Assembly (NCBI GenBank): GCA_027924585.1
Contig: BSBM01000179.1
Location: 12,500,501 to 12,564,500, forward strand
Direction: 5' to 3'
DNA from: Larix kaempferi
Taxonomy: Eukaryota > Streptophyta > Pinopsida > Pinales > Pinaceae
Length of the DNA: 64,000 nucleotides
Positions 11,508-23,317 of this stretch are shown piece by piece (positions within the stretch are counted from its first letter, which is position 1; every line of letters starts with the position of its first letter). The notes under the pieces are model-generated. The model saw only the letters and a program-made list of their open reading frames with translations, had not been told where the DNA came from and did no database searches. The position numbers and the translations under genes are program-made.

Positions 11508-12991
11508 ATAGTCAAGGAAAATGTACAATTTTCCAACAGTTAAATCATCAAATTTGCATCCAACCATCGATACAAAACCACGTAGATTTGAATATGAATA
11601 GAACAGCCATCAAGGGCGCTATAGAAACAATGGATACATAATATAAACATATTAATTTACATAAAATAAACCACTTATCTTAATCATGTGAAACTGACAT
11701 CAACCATACCATGTTCCACCCAACCAAATGCACTGCCAAGCCAGATCTCACTTTGACAGGCCACCCCCGAGTTGAGGCCACAGATCCACAACAGAGGTGC
11801 ACTCAAGGATAAATAAAATATCAATTTGAGAAGCCACAACTCAGTTCTTCACCACCCAATTTCTCCTCCACCCCACTACCTGGTGCAATGGTAATCCCTT
11901 CACCCCCTAGGTTCCTCAGGACATAGCCATTCACCATCAAGATTTATGTGCAGGTCCATGAAAGAGACAAGACATGGGAAAGGATGAACTATACCAAAGT
12001 TGTCCAGGCTTTCCACAAACACCATACAAGATCATAGTGCTTCAAGCACAAGGTTCATTCACATAGCAGAGAATACACGACTTCACAAGCTCACAAGCTT
12101 ACTAAGCTCTCAACATTAATGGCATGAACAACCAAGATCAACCAACAATAATCCACAATGATCAACAACCTTAACCAAGGAGATCAATCATGGATTTATA
12201 GACCAAATAAGGCAATTCAAACCTAAGGGGGTCAAATCAAACCAAGGTAATCCAACTTGAGTCAACCCAAGGGGGGGTTAACTCAACCACAAAAATCTAA
12301 CTCAAATCCAACCCAAGCAATTTGAATTTCAAGGAGAGTGGCTCCAAGTCACTCTACCCAACTCAAATTCATGTGTGGACATATCATCCATGAAGAGGAA
12401 TCAAAATTAGTGAGGTGGGGAGTTACACAAACCAAGGCATCCTCCCAAAATAGAAAAGGAGGGGTTACACAAGGAGTTATGCAACCTTTGAGGTGTCAAG
12501 GTTAAAAATAGTCAGTGAGGTAACACTTGTGCAAATGGGGGTTACAAAACCAAGTGTAACCTCCAAAAAGGAGTTACAAAACCACCAAAGGGTCCATATC
12601 AACAAGTGGAATCCACCCAAGCACCCACTAAATCATGAATTAGGCTCAATAGTACCAACATAGGCTAAAATAATCAAAATTTGGGTCCTTTGTACAATGT
12701 TTGGGTGGACATCAATAATAAAGTCACCAGAGCATAAATACGGACCAAGCTCAACTAAACAAGTTCTAAAGTGTTAGGAATGTCCTCATTCCCTCTCACA
12801 TTGTGGATCTAGGCCTCCCATACTCTTTTAGTGGTCCCTAATGTGCTAGTTGTTTTTTAAATTAATTATTTACAAAAATAATAATAATAATGTCTCTCGG
12901 TCCTTAAAGACCCTTGGCTTGGCAGCTAGTGCCACAATAATAAACAATTACAATTTACATATGTCTGCGGCTTAACATGCAGGGTATTACA

Positions 12992-15845
12992 AAATGTATT
13001 ATTTTCTTTTGTATGCGGAAAATATGAAAAATACCTAAAATAGTTGAAACAACACTTACCATATGTGGGCATATAGAAGTTTCTTAAGCATCATTCCATG
13101 GATGTGTGTCTCGTCTCTTAAGTGATGTCAGAGAGGATAGTAACACCAACTCTTGGGTAAAGGACAAAGGATAAACAAAAAGGAAAAGGTACAAGGTGAT
13201 GATGCTAGGGGGGTTCTAAGAAAGAGATGATAAGGAAGGTGGTGATATCAAGGTAGGCCTAATGAAGGAAAGAGAGAAAAGTTAGAAATGTGAGAGGTAT
13301 GGTTAGTAAGGTGATCTCGTAGATGTATTCTATGGGATAAAGCAACACATTCCATGTCTCATAGGGATCATACCAGGATACAACTATCTCGAGTCATGGC
13401 ATATTTGAAATAATATTGCAGAGAGATATCAACCAATTGGGAGGTAAATAAAGAGAAGCCAGTGACTAGGAAGCAAGAAGGTGTAAAAGGATACATGAGA
13501 ACAAAAAAGGAAGGATGAGAGAAAAGAACACAAACAAAGTAGGAGATAACTAATGGTAACCACATGAGGCCCAAGCTATCCCCATGAAGGCCTATCAAGG
13601 ATGAGGCTTTATTCAACTAGGTGAATCATTATTAAAATAAGAAAATAATATTCTTGGGTTAGCAAATTTATCTCAAGCCACTAAGGATAAAGATGATCCC
13701 TTCCTTGAGCATTTGGAATTATAGGATGAGAAAGAGGGGAGAAAGAGAAGGTTGATCCGAACTAATCGAGGTGAGTGACTAGGGGGAGAGGGTGTGCTTG
13801 ATACAAATCCAATATGCAAGTGCATTTATTTAAGAATATAAAATCATACAACCAGGTTAACTATGAAATGAAACAGATGCAATTGTGGGTGCATATGTAG
13901 GATGATTTCATTAACAATGGGATGCTAAATAGTGTAGGTCTTCCCAATCTATGCATGTGCAAATCTCTATTGACCTAGCAACATAGAAATAGGCCTTTCA
14001 AGAGCTATCGATCCAAATGGTCACCAATCTATTAGGGATAGCTAGTGAAGGAATGAAAGGATCAATTATAATTAGGGTCACTAGGAGCGGTACCAATGAC
14101 CAACAAAATATGATCCAGGTACCGTTGCGTCCCACGACAGTTACCTATAAGGTAAATGCCCTAAACTTTGACCACTAAGTTACATCCATCAAGTGCAAGG
14201 GAGAGGTTGTCCCTCGAACGGTGATATGTCTCCTCCAAATCAAGGGGGTGGGAATCCCCCGGAAGATCATAAACAACCTCACCTCAGGTTTGATCTTATG
14301 TTGCATGATGACTCATTCCCCATGTATTCTTGAACACTTGATAGTGGAGGATTTTTTGAAGTTCCCTATTTAGACAACTTACTATGTTTCAAAATGAGAA
14401 ACAACCAAGGGACGTTATTTGGATGCCTAGTCCAAGGTCCTACCTAGCTATTAAATTATTTTTTGATCCCTTGTGGAGAAATTTAGTGAGTTGATTAGGA
14501 TATTGATGTGTTTTAAAGTATTTATTCGTTAAAACTAAATAATAATAATGATTTTATATATTAGAAATGTACAAATAATTATTGGTTTTTTTAGAAGTAA
14601 CTCTCTGTTTATGGATGAAGCTCCTCACTTTAAGCTAAATGTGGTAATGTATTATGCACAAACATCATTAACAAATGGCCCTAATAAGCTCAAAACAATA
14701 GAAAATAGTTCAAATAACAAAATCATACTTGCAAGAAAAGACCAATCTAAACTAACTACAGTACATGATGAGAAAATGTCAAATATTAATCCTCTTAATC
14801 CCAAAAAAATAGTTTCAAGTATAATCTCAAACCAAAAGAAAATCTACCTCTAACCAAATTTCTCCTTCTCCCCATTTCTTTCAAAAAACACTGTATTCCT
14901 TACTTTCATTCAATTGATTTTTTCAATGTCACCAAAAAAAGAAAATTACTTAAAATTAACATAGTGTCACTTAAAAGACATGAGCATATGAACATATAGA
15001 TGTCCCTTTAGCGATGCTCCTACACATTGCTTGAGAAACGCTCAAGACTAACATTGCTTAAAAGACGTTTGTCACAATCTAGATAAATTTTTCCTTAAAT
15101 TTTATGCATGTTCAACTTCAATTCAACATTAAAAGTTAAATTTCTCAAAATATCAATTAAAATGTTAAATTTGAACCAGATATTCATTCTCTTACTTTGA
15201 AACTTGGGAAATGAACACATCATGAAAAAAAGCAAAATAATTTTAAAACCCCACATATATTATCTCAAACCAATGTATTGCTTCACGTAGCTATTACAGA
15301 TATTTCTCTCTAAATTAAACTTTGAAAAAGATTATGTGAAAAAAATGGACAACACAATTTGTTTAGATTATGAAAAATATTATAATAAAAACACATAAAT
15401 CGATTTCTAAGAAAGCCCATAAAGAAGCTTCAATGGATTCACGTGATGGCGATAAGTGTATGGGCTTGGAGTGAACGTTACCACCGAACTTTCCCTATCT
15501 AATCTATAAACATTATTGTTATATCTCCGTATCTAATCTATAAGCATTATTGTTATATTAAGAAGGTATGTAAGGAAAGTTGGACCTCGAATTTCTTATT
15601 CCAATTAATTATTTCGACGCAATGGTGGGTTGCTTGTCAATCTCCCTTTTCTATCACCACATGGCCCTCACATGTGCACACCCATATCGAGAGCTACATA
15701 AGTTTTGTTTTATACGATGCCAAGTAATTAAATCATTGTATTATAAATTTTAAACATTGTAGCAAGTCAACCACCATGACATGAGATGTGTATGTGCCAC
15801 TAGTTTTTTCGATTTTTAATGTTTTATTTTAATGGTTGATAAACA
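12992..15845. other. Unassigned AT-rich DNA
   Basis: No domain recognised on either strand. Around 14100-14400 plus-strand fragments such as LRPTTVTYKVNALNFD and FDLMLHDDSFPMYS hint at an old retroelement polyprotein, but stops are frequent and I cannot name it. A 101-codon frame at 14548-14853 has no recognisable motif and sits in AT-rich DNA, so I do not call it a gene. Confidence 0.4.
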
Positions 15846-15975
15846 AAACAAGAGTCCCTGCCAACATGAAGGCATGAGGTAAGATAACCTTGTCCCTAAT
15901 GATGACATTTAAACAAGAGTCCATGCTAGCCTAAAGGCATAAGGTAAGATAACCTTATCCCTAATAATGACATTT
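15846..15975. repeat. Tandem duplication, 2 x 65 bp
   Basis: Units start AAACAAGAGTCC at 15846 and 15911 and end ...ATGACATTTA. The two copies differ at several positions. Confidence 0.9.
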
Positions 15976-16151
15976 AGTCCAATTTTCTTTAACTCGTGTG
16001 GGTCCTTCAAACATTTATAGTTTTGAAGTATAAATTTTGATCATAATATTGCTAAATATTAATTTGAATTAAGCTTAACATTAATAAATTATGTATAAAC
16101 TTTATGAATGTTAAATTAGTATTATTGGAAAACAATAAACAATTTACAAAA

Positions 16152-16369
16152 GTTCGGTGGGTTAGCTCGAATGGTTGAGAGCTGTAAATTGCAAGCATAA
16201 GGTCTTTAGGTCAAATCCCTGGGTGGCTATGTGAAGTTGTAAAAGGGCCTCACTCGATGTCCCCATTGGGTTAGTCCGTGTAATCAAGGCCGACGATTTA
16301 CCCCATCTACCATCCATAAAATATGGGGATGTATTCGAAGGGTTTTCCGCAAGGTTTTCTTGGAAAAAA
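16152..16369 (+). mobile_element. tRNA-derived SINE with target duplication
   Basis: The 5' part has RNA polymerase III promoter boxes: A box in GTTAGCTCGAATGGTTGAGA and B box in AGGTCAAATCCCTGG, about 45 bp apart, as in a tRNA. A non-tRNA body of about 130 bp and a short A-rich tail follow. It is flanked by a 14-bp direct repeat, AACAATTTACAAAA (16138-16151) and AACAATCTACAAAA (16370-16383), one mismatch. That is the hallmark of LINE-mediated insertion. It is not a functional tRNA gene: there is no acceptor-stem pairing and it has a long body. Confidence 0.85.
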
Positions 16370-16383
16370 AACAATCTACAAAA

Positions 16384-16976
16384 TCTACAAACTAACAGAA
16401 TTTATAAATTCTTTTGGGGAAATTAGTGCCTTTTCCTAAAAAGGAATCAAGGCATTTCAATATGGTATACACTTTGAAAATAGTAATATTCATTAACATT
16501 GAAAAAGGTTCTCCTATTAGGAGGAAAAAATAGGGTTTAGCTTGGATTTGTGAGGACAATGGTGGATACAATGGAGAGCTCGGGGGGAGGGAGATCATCT
16601 CCCTCTTACAGAGAAGCCCTCGAATTTGTATGACAAAACAAACCCAAGACTTTAGGTAGTGGAAAAAACACAACAAACGAGATGCTGGAAATTAGAGGTA
16701 TGGGAGGCGTAAGGAATGGCCCTCATTCGAATGAGTTGGGTGAAGTATCAAAACACTTTGTTTTTTACCCCATGATGTAAATATGATTTAATTATGTAAA
16801 GTCTAGAAGCTAGACATGAATGATCTAGGATGACCACACACACACACACACATACACGTGTGCGCGCGTACGCATACGTTTGATGTTTAATATAAAAATC
16901 CCTAACAACTGCAAGTGAAGAAAGATGAAGAAGGTTGAGGGGATATGATTCCATAAGTGTGGGAAGAGAGAGAGGA
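16384..16976. other. Unassigned DNA with a (CA)n tract
   Basis: No gene seen. It contains a (CA)n/(TGCG)-like simple repeat at 16834-16878. Confidence 0.5.
16834..16878. repeat. (CA)n microsatellite grading into alternating purine-pyrimidine
   Basis: ACACACACACACACA followed by TACACGTGTGCGCGCGTACG. The second part is fully alternating and could adopt left-handed DNA. Confidence 0.9.
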
Positions 16977-16984
16977 CTAAGGGG

Positions 16985-17271
16985 CAAGGTAATTTTTAAG
17001 GGCGAAATTTAGCCAATTGGCTATTTTCGGGCTTTTTTTCAAAAAATAAATTCGCTATTTGGTCATTTTTAGTCTCTAATATCGCCTATATTTACATAAA
17101 ATATGTTTTTTTATCATAATATTCGCCAAAATTTACACATTTCAGTAGTAAATTGTATGTTTCATATTTAATATTCGCCTACCTATCTATATACATGTTT
17201 TTTTCAATCCAAAATAATCGCCTAGGATACTATACTTAAGTATAATATTAGAATCCTTAAAAAATACCCTG
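16985..17271. mobile_element. hAT-like MITE, copy 1
   Basis: 287 bp flanked by a perfect 8-bp target duplication CTAAGGGG (16977-16984, 17272-17279). Terminal inverted repeats CAAGGTAATTTTTAAGG and CAGGGTATTTTTTAAGG (reverse complement of the right end) match at 14 of 17 positions. There is no coding capacity. The 8-bp duplication and CA(R)GG ends fit the hAT superfamily. A second copy is at 41745-42026, about 85% similar by eye. Confidence 0.85.
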
Positions 17272-17279
17272 CTAAGGGG

Positions 17280-18427
17280 TGATGACCCTAGTTAACACTA
17301 AACATTGGCTTATGTCCCTATCCTTAATTAATCATTTTTAATCCAAGGTTACTTAACCATGGTTATGAGTGTCACTTTAATTAACTAAGGGTTAATTGTC
17401 TTAATTAAGTACTAAGAGGAAAAAGTGTCCCCTTCTAGGAAAGTCATGTGTCAAGGAAAATCATTCATATAGAAAGTTAGAAATTCATTGCATTCACTAG
17501 GGATTCCAACATCTAGAGAGGGGGGCATCCATGCTATGGTAGTTTTGGTTGGTAAACAAAGGGAAGACTAGTTCTTCATTATTTAACACTTGGTCCCACC
17601 CTAATAAATGATAGTCTATCTACTCTGATATATTAGTTCTTGAGATTACGAAACCTGGCCTGCAATAGGACATTCCTTGAGCCTTGTCATAGAAACTTCT
17701 TGGTTGATATATACTGGAGCACCAAAAGGGGAATGGGACAACCTGAGAGACTATGGTGCAAAGAAGGGGGTACCTTCCTTGGCATTGTGTAGGCTAATGG
17801 GGAATGAGTAAGGGGTTGGAATCAACTGTTGATGGGGTTACCTACACCACTTGGGTAGAGGATAGGTGCCCTTGGGTGAGGAGTGCTCTATGAAGAGTGT
17901 GGCCATGTATTGAGGAGGAAAGGATGGTAGTTCTCCCCTTGTGGGATGAGATGATAGCCCCAACTCGGGGGTGGAATTTATCTAAGAGAGAGATAGCTTT
18001 ATAGAGTGCTTATGACTGGGAGGAACATCCTCAGGTTGCAATTGGTTGGTGGAAATTTAAAAGATAAGTGCCAAATTTGTTTGTAATGCCATGGAGTTCA
18101 TTTATGTTATGTGTTTGTTCCAAAAAAAAATTGTGTATGATTCTTGAGCGTGGTTTGAATGATTTCGTAGTAATAATGATTCAATATAGAGGAATGAATA
18201 TTTTAGTTAATTAACAATTATGTAAATATATTATATTCCATTGTTAAAAAATAAAAATATAACGAGACAATGGAAACCAATGAATTTGGAATTAAAGACA
18301 GTACCCCATGTTCTCAACAGTGTATATACTATAGATGTTATTGGGTTCATGACAAGTATTAAAGGAGATTGGATGGCCGCCCCCCGAAGGACACACTTAT
18401 AATATCTACATCCCCAAATTAGAAACA
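17280..18427. other. Unassigned DNA left of the LINE
   Basis: No domain recognised. It is relatively G-rich around 17700-18000, with many stops in all frames. Confidence 0.4.
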
Positions 18428-19690
18428 ATGACAAAATATGAGATCACATCCAACAAAATTGGGGCATATAAGAAGTATATGTTAGATCATGCAGTAAAAG
18501 GAAAATCTATGGGAATATGGCCGATGGAAAAGGACCTAACTTGGTGGATCACTAACAAATGGAAGCCAAAAGGGAAGATCGATCTAAAACTAGGATCAAA
18601 GGGTTTCTTCACAGTAATATTCTCCAATATGGAAGACAAGGAAAGGGTCTTTGACAATGGCTCGTACTTCTTCAACTCGGCGGGTCTTTACCTCCACTAC
18701 TGGAAAAAGAACTTCAGTCCTAAAAAAGAAAATTTTTTACCTTCCCTAGTCTAGATTAGATTGTATTCCCTACGTCAAGAATATTACGAATAAGAAACCC
18801 TGGCTGGCATAGGAAATAAGTAGGGGACATTTGTGAAAACTTCTCAAGCAACCAAGAAGGGAAGATACACATCATAGGCCAGAATATGTGTTTACATGAA
18901 CACATCTCATGTGTTATCAAAATTCATCCGCCTTAGTTATCAAGACAATAAATGGATCAAGACCATCAACTATGAGCACATCCCCTTTCAATTTCATCAT
19001 TGTCATGAGCACAAGCATATTTTTAGAGATTGTCCACTCAACAACCCCCCCTCCCCCTGATATGTGCCAAGGAAGGTCCTTGAGATCCAGAGGGATTCAC
19101 CATAATGAATGCCATGAGGAGGCAGGGGAAGAAGCTTGGGGAATGCCAAGAAGCTATCACAAAACCCACTGCTAACAGATTTGACGTGTTAAGCAAGGAA
19201 TCCCAATTGGTCCCAACAAAAAGTGGGGAAATTGAAGAAGTACTAGATTACAAGACTCGAGCTAATCCAAATGTTGACCAAAGGGATCCAGAGCACAAAA
19301 AATAAGGAAAATAGGAAGTACAAATCCCCCAGAGCACGTTGTCACAGAAAAATAACATATGATGGAAGAGGATAGGTTGATGGGATCAAAAGATGGAGAT
19401 GACATGGATCTAGGAGATCTATATCTACAAGGAATGATAAAGGCTTGCAATAGAAAAGACACACAAACAATACCCAAGAGGCAGCTACACCTTCTCACAG
19501 ATGCCATGCAACAGCTTAAATCCAAATCGCGCAAGGTGGAAAAAAAAAGGATCAATATCAGAGCCCACTGGGGGTTAAAACCAATATTCCAAAGGAGAAA
19601 TCCAAGATCCTTTGGGATAATTGAAAAAATGGAGAAAGAGTAACCAACAACTACTACAAAATTTGGGATAGAGACTAATAAAATCAAGCA
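18428..19690 (+). pseudogene. LINE ORF1 remnant (DUF4283 and zinc knuckle)
   Basis: The first 108 codons carry the DUF4283 pattern: WPMEKDLTWWITNKW, GKIDLKLGSKGFFTVIF, then YFFNSAGLYLHYW. This is the N-terminal nucleic-acid-binding part of plant L1 ORF1 proteins. After a break, about 18975-19040 encodes FHHCHEHKHIFRDC, a damaged CCHC knuckle with the second Cys lost. Basic, low-complexity sequence follows to about 19690. The role of ORF1p is RNA binding in the LINE particle. Confidence 0.8.
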
Positions 19691-19742
19691 AGCATATACT
19701 AGTCTCTAATAAGTTTTTCTCTGACCCTCCCTTACAATAATC

Positions 19743-20560
19743 ATGAAACTCATATCGTGGAACATAAGAGGCATGACGGGAAGAGTAAGCAATGTACTCT
19801 TCAAAACAAAACCAATAAGTAAAATACCAACAGCGGTCATGCTGCAGGAGACCAAATGCTCGCGTGAAACAACCAACACCCTTGCTAGATATTGTTGGAA
19901 ATACTATCACAACATAGATATAAATTCCAAATGCACAATGGGGGTGACTAGCAATACTCTGGGATCATAGGTCCATAATTTTAATGAATTTCTTCTCAAC
20001 ATATAGGAAAATTTCACCTAAATATCATATTATAGGCACACTCAATTCCATCTTGGCCTCCTAGTGGTTGAGGAAAAGCTTTGATTCCTTCATTCACTTC
20101 AAGGGATAAGCAACATTTTAAATTTTCACCCTTGGATCATTACCAAAGACTTTAATATGATTACCTCCCTATTGGAAAAAAGAGGTGGTATTCGAAGACT
20201 AGATCAAGCAAGTATCGCATTTGAAAACACCATTCAAGAACTCCAATTGGTGGATACTAAACCCAAAAATGGTAAATTATTGTGGAAAAACAAACAAGGG
20301 GGCACTCATTAGGTGTTTTCGCATATGGGTCAATTTTGTTGTCAAAAAATCTCATCACTTAGGGGTTAATCATTGATGCCACCATCCTTCCCTGCTTAGG
20401 CTCAAATCACTAGCCAATCTGTCCATGTTTGGAACTAGGTGATCAGCCCAAAAATTGGTCATTCCTAGTTGACAAATTCTAGTTAGAACACCTAGACTTC
20501 CATGAAAACATCGCTAAATGGTGGCAAAAAGGATCCCACGATATATGATCCAAAATGTAC
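19743..20560 (+). pseudogene. LINE ORF2 endonuclease domain remnant
   Basis: Starts MKLISWNIRGMTGR, then AVMLQETKCS, the first two conserved blocks of the apurinic/apyrimidinic-type endonuclease (N of WNIRG and E of QETK are catalytic). It is broken by a stop at about 19968 and frameshifts. Later pieces near 20130-20160 (a GDFN-like block) and 20400-20420 (a damaged SDHWP-like block) can be made out. Not functional. Confidence 0.75.
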
Positions 20561-20565
20561 CAGTT

Positions 20566-21059
20566 TCAGTAGACGTTAAAAATGTTGAAAATAAGGATCA
20601 AAACTTGGAACAAAGAGGTCTTCAAGAACACATTTGCAACCAAACATGATCTTGAGGAAAGGATGGAGCAACTACAACAATGTATAAACTTGGAGGGACA
20701 AATAGAGAGAAAAACCAAAGAGGAAGAAGAAATACAAGCCCAATTGGACATCTAGAACAAACAAGAGGAAATTATTTGGAAGAAAAAATATTACATTCAA
20801 TGGCTCAAAGATGGGAGAGGAATTCAAGGTTCTTCCACAAATCTATGGTCCATCACACAAATCACAATATCATCGGTTCCCTCCAAAATGAACTAGGAAA
20901 CATTCTTACAAAACATGAAGACCTGGAAAAGGAGCTGAGAAACTATTACAAAACCTTTCTAGAAGAAATGAACAATCATAGGGGGGGAGCCACTGAAAAC
21001 ATCACTAATAACATCCCTCATTTCGTGACAGTAGAAAAGAATGACAACCTTCTCTAGTA
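20566..21059 (+). pseudogene. LINE ORF2 linker between endonuclease and RT
   Basis: Frame fragments such as IIWKKKYYIQWLKDGRG and NTKFFH-like wording (about 20770-20860) are the usual plant LINE segment before RT. A 125-codon frame at 20680-21057 follows a shifted phase. Decayed. Confidence 0.55.
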
Positions 21060-22010
21060 GATCTCCCTCAAAGAGGTGAAGAAAACAATGACCAATTTCT
21101 TGACATATTTCTTCCACTCATGTTGGCCAATAATAAAGAATGAGGTTTGTGAAGTAGTGGAGGAGTCAAGAAGTAGAATCAATGTTCTCCCCACCCTAAA
21201 CTCTATGTTCCTCACCTTAATTCCCAAATAAGAGATTTCCAAGATTCCCAACAAATTATGCCCCATATCTCTCTGCAACATCATCTATAAAATAATTACA
21301 AAATTCATAGTCAACAGATTAAATCCCCTACTACCTTCTGTCATCTTGAAAGAGCAATTTGGAAATGTGGAAGGCCACCAAATTCTAGATGGAACCATCC
21401 TAGCTCACAAAATGATACATTCTCTCAAAATCACCAAAAAAACATGAATGTTGTTGAAACTTGACATGTCCAAGGCTTTTGACAAGACCAACTGAGATTA
21501 CCTCCACCACATGTTGTTGGATTTTGGATTCTCGGATTAGAGGATGAATTGAATCATGTCTCTCACCTCCAACCAAATTTTGGATGGAATCATCTTGGCT
21601 CACAACATGATATGCACTCTCTCAAATCACAAAAATAGTGAATGTTGGTGAAAGTTGACATGTCCAAGGATTTTGAGAAGATCAACTGGGATTACCTCCA
21701 CCACGTGTTGCTGGCTTTTGGATTCTCTGAGCAGTAGATGAATTGGATCATATCTCTCACCTCCTCAACATTCTTCTCAATTCGAATAAATGGCTCACCC
21801 TTGAAAACCTTTACTCCATCTCGAGGTATCTGATAGGAAGACCCCCTCTCTCCTTTTCTCTTCATCCTAATGGTAGAGGGCTCGATCATATCATTGAAAG
21901 ATGCATTATCCGAAGGTAAAATAAAAGGCATTCAAGTGCATGGGAATTACTTGATTTCATCTCACCTTTATTTTCTCAATGATACTATGTTGATGGGTGT
22001 CTCGACTCTC
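21060..22010 (+). pseudogene. LINE reverse transcriptase, N-terminal part
   Basis: Recognisable pieces: LTLIPK...ISKIPNKLCPISLCNIIYK (about 21215-21290), EQFGNVEGHQILDG, KLDMSKAFDK (first catalytic Asp region, about 21455-21485). The catalytic FADD block is degraded to FLND near 21967-21984. It contains a tandem duplication of about 194 bp. It is interrupted at 22011 by the gene-capturing LTR element and resumes at 24951. Confidence 0.8.
21375..21764 (+). repeat. Tandem duplication inside the LINE RT, 2 x about 194 bp
   Basis: Copy A 21375-21568, copy B 21569-21764. Both include ILDGTILAH-like, SKAFDK-like and DYLHHMLLDFGFS-like blocks. The copies have diverged by roughly 15% by eye, so the duplication is old. 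Confidence 0.8.
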
Positions 22011-22037
22011 TGTAACAAGCATTGTTTAGGTTATATA

Positions 22038-22070
<33 letters not shown>

Positions 22071-22295
22071 GTAAAAGTATACAATTAAATATGATAATAG
22101 ATTAAACTAAGTGGATGTGGTTATTATTATTTAACTAAAAGGCATACCCATATGAGAGGTACTAAAGGACCTATATAAAGGTTCTGCAATCTTTGTAATA
22201 TTATCATCTTATTTTATCTATTCAATAAACACACACACATATTTCAACCATGCATTCATGGATATAACATAGAACATGAACTGTTCTACTTTACA
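22011..22295 (+). repeat. 5' LTR of the gene-capturing element
   Basis: 285 bp, TGTAACAAGC...CTACTTTACA, with a (TAA)n tract at about 22041-22070. It is clearly homologous to 24654-24950 but diverged by indels and substitutions, so the insertion is not recent. Confidence 0.9.
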
Positions 22296-22296
22296 T

Positions 22297-22308
22297 TGGT
22301 ATCAGAGC
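22297..22308 (+). other. Primer binding site of the gene-capturing element
   Basis: TGGTATCAGAGC, perfect initiator tRNA-Met type, one base after the LTR. Confidence 0.9.
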
Positions 22309-23317
22309 AAGGAAAAAAATTTAACAACCCGCCAATTTTTTTTACAAATCTAGTAAAAACAAAATTAACAATCCAATAATTATTTTTTCCAATACTGTAA
22401 AAAAATTACCACCCCGGTAAAAAAAATTATTTTACCAATCTAGTATAGCCAACCAAACATTATACATGTGTCATGGGTTCATTTCATAAAAAAGTGATTG
22501 CCATTCTTGAACAATCAAAGAGAGATGAATAAAAATTTTGAGCAATCAAAGGAAAAGATACATGAAATGGGTAATTGAATGGACAAAACTTTCAATAAAA
22601 TAATAGAAAAAAACAAAATCAAGACCATAGAAGCAGCAATGTCATACATATGTACCTACCAATGGGAAGGAGGAACAAGTGTTGTTTCCCATGTATCAAT
22701 CGCCCCTCGATCATTGTTGAACTACAGCAGGGAGTTGTTGGATAACTGATAACTCTTAGGTCAAGAAAAAAACATGAGGCACTAGCAATTTCAAGAGTGT
22801 GTGGTGTTTGGGGTGGTATCCACCAAAGAGAAACTGGAGGAGGTTGTTTCTGACTTACAGGATTCCTTTACACAGCCCATCTTCCCTCCTTATAGTTCTC
22901 AAGGTTTTAGACTACATCATTGTTAGGCTTAGTGCATAAGAGTGATGACTCAATTGAAGTTTCAGAGTGCTCAAACAGTGAGAGTAAATCCTCTAGAGTT
23001 GTGGTTGATTGGATAAAAATGGACTTGTATCCTTACAAGAATTAAGGGGTGAAACAGTTGGAACATAATGATATTCTTGATGTTTTCTATTTTCCAAAAA
23101 CGAATCCTATAGTTTGGGAGATGGTCATTTCACTAGCATCAGGTTTACCCTCATAAATGTCTCAAAAAATAAAACGATACCATGTTGAACTAGAAAATGG
23201 TTATAACCCATCGGCACGGAAGAATGCAGGCATCAACCATGAATATGATGACTATTTTGAGAATCACATATCAAAGGTCGTGATCAGTCTAATTTGTGCA
23301 AGTACATTCACAATAAC
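22309..23317 (+). other. Internal 5' segment of the gene-capturing element, unassigned
   Basis: No gag-like motif found. From 23157 a 95-codon frame begins MSQKIKRYHVELENGY and continues in the same frame into the MUN fragment; its first 55 or so residues (to about 23317) match nothing I can name. Upstream pieces (22940-23130) include SNSESKSSRVVVDW and NDILDVFYFPKTNPIVW. These could be further captured host sequence or remains of the element's own gag. Confidence 0.4.

Larger units (their letters stand above)
1694..12991 (-). mobile_element. Gypsy-1: 5' LTR and leader of a Ty3/gypsy-type element, split by Copia-2
   Basis: On the minus strand an LTR begins TGTAATACCC at 12991 and ends ...CATTACA at 3474, followed after two bases by TGGTATCAGAGC (3460-3471). 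Removing the nested Copia-2 (4566-11507 plus one target copy) leaves an LTR of about 2.57 kb, long but possible. The leader to the left (1694-3459) has no gag frame; it is AT-rich with a (TA)n tract and a short tandem array, and is then interrupted by Copia-1. The superfamily call rests on the TGTAATACCC terminus and primer spacing, so it is inference. Confidence 0.55.
3474..12991 (-). repeat. 5' LTR of Gypsy-1, split in two by Copia-2
   Basis: LTR parts are 3474-4565 and 11508-12991. The left part contains an imperfect duplication: about 4265-4400 resembles 4450-4565 continued at 11508 onward. This confirms that the two parts were contiguous before Copia-2 inserted. Apart from a coincidental 88-codon frame near 3694 there is no coding content. 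Confidence 0.6.

Noticed and set aside
14548-14853. 101-codon plus-strand frame
   Set aside because: Lys/Asn/Ile-rich translation of AT-rich DNA, no motif, no neighbouring gene structure.
16152-16225. Possible functional tRNA gene
   Set aside because: It has pol III boxes but no acceptor or anticodon stem pairing, a long 3' body and a 14-bp target duplication, so it is a SINE.
16985-17271. Helitron or LTR fragment
   Set aside because: Inverted terminal repeats and an 8-bp target duplication, and the absence of a TC...CTRR layout, favour a hAT-like MITE.
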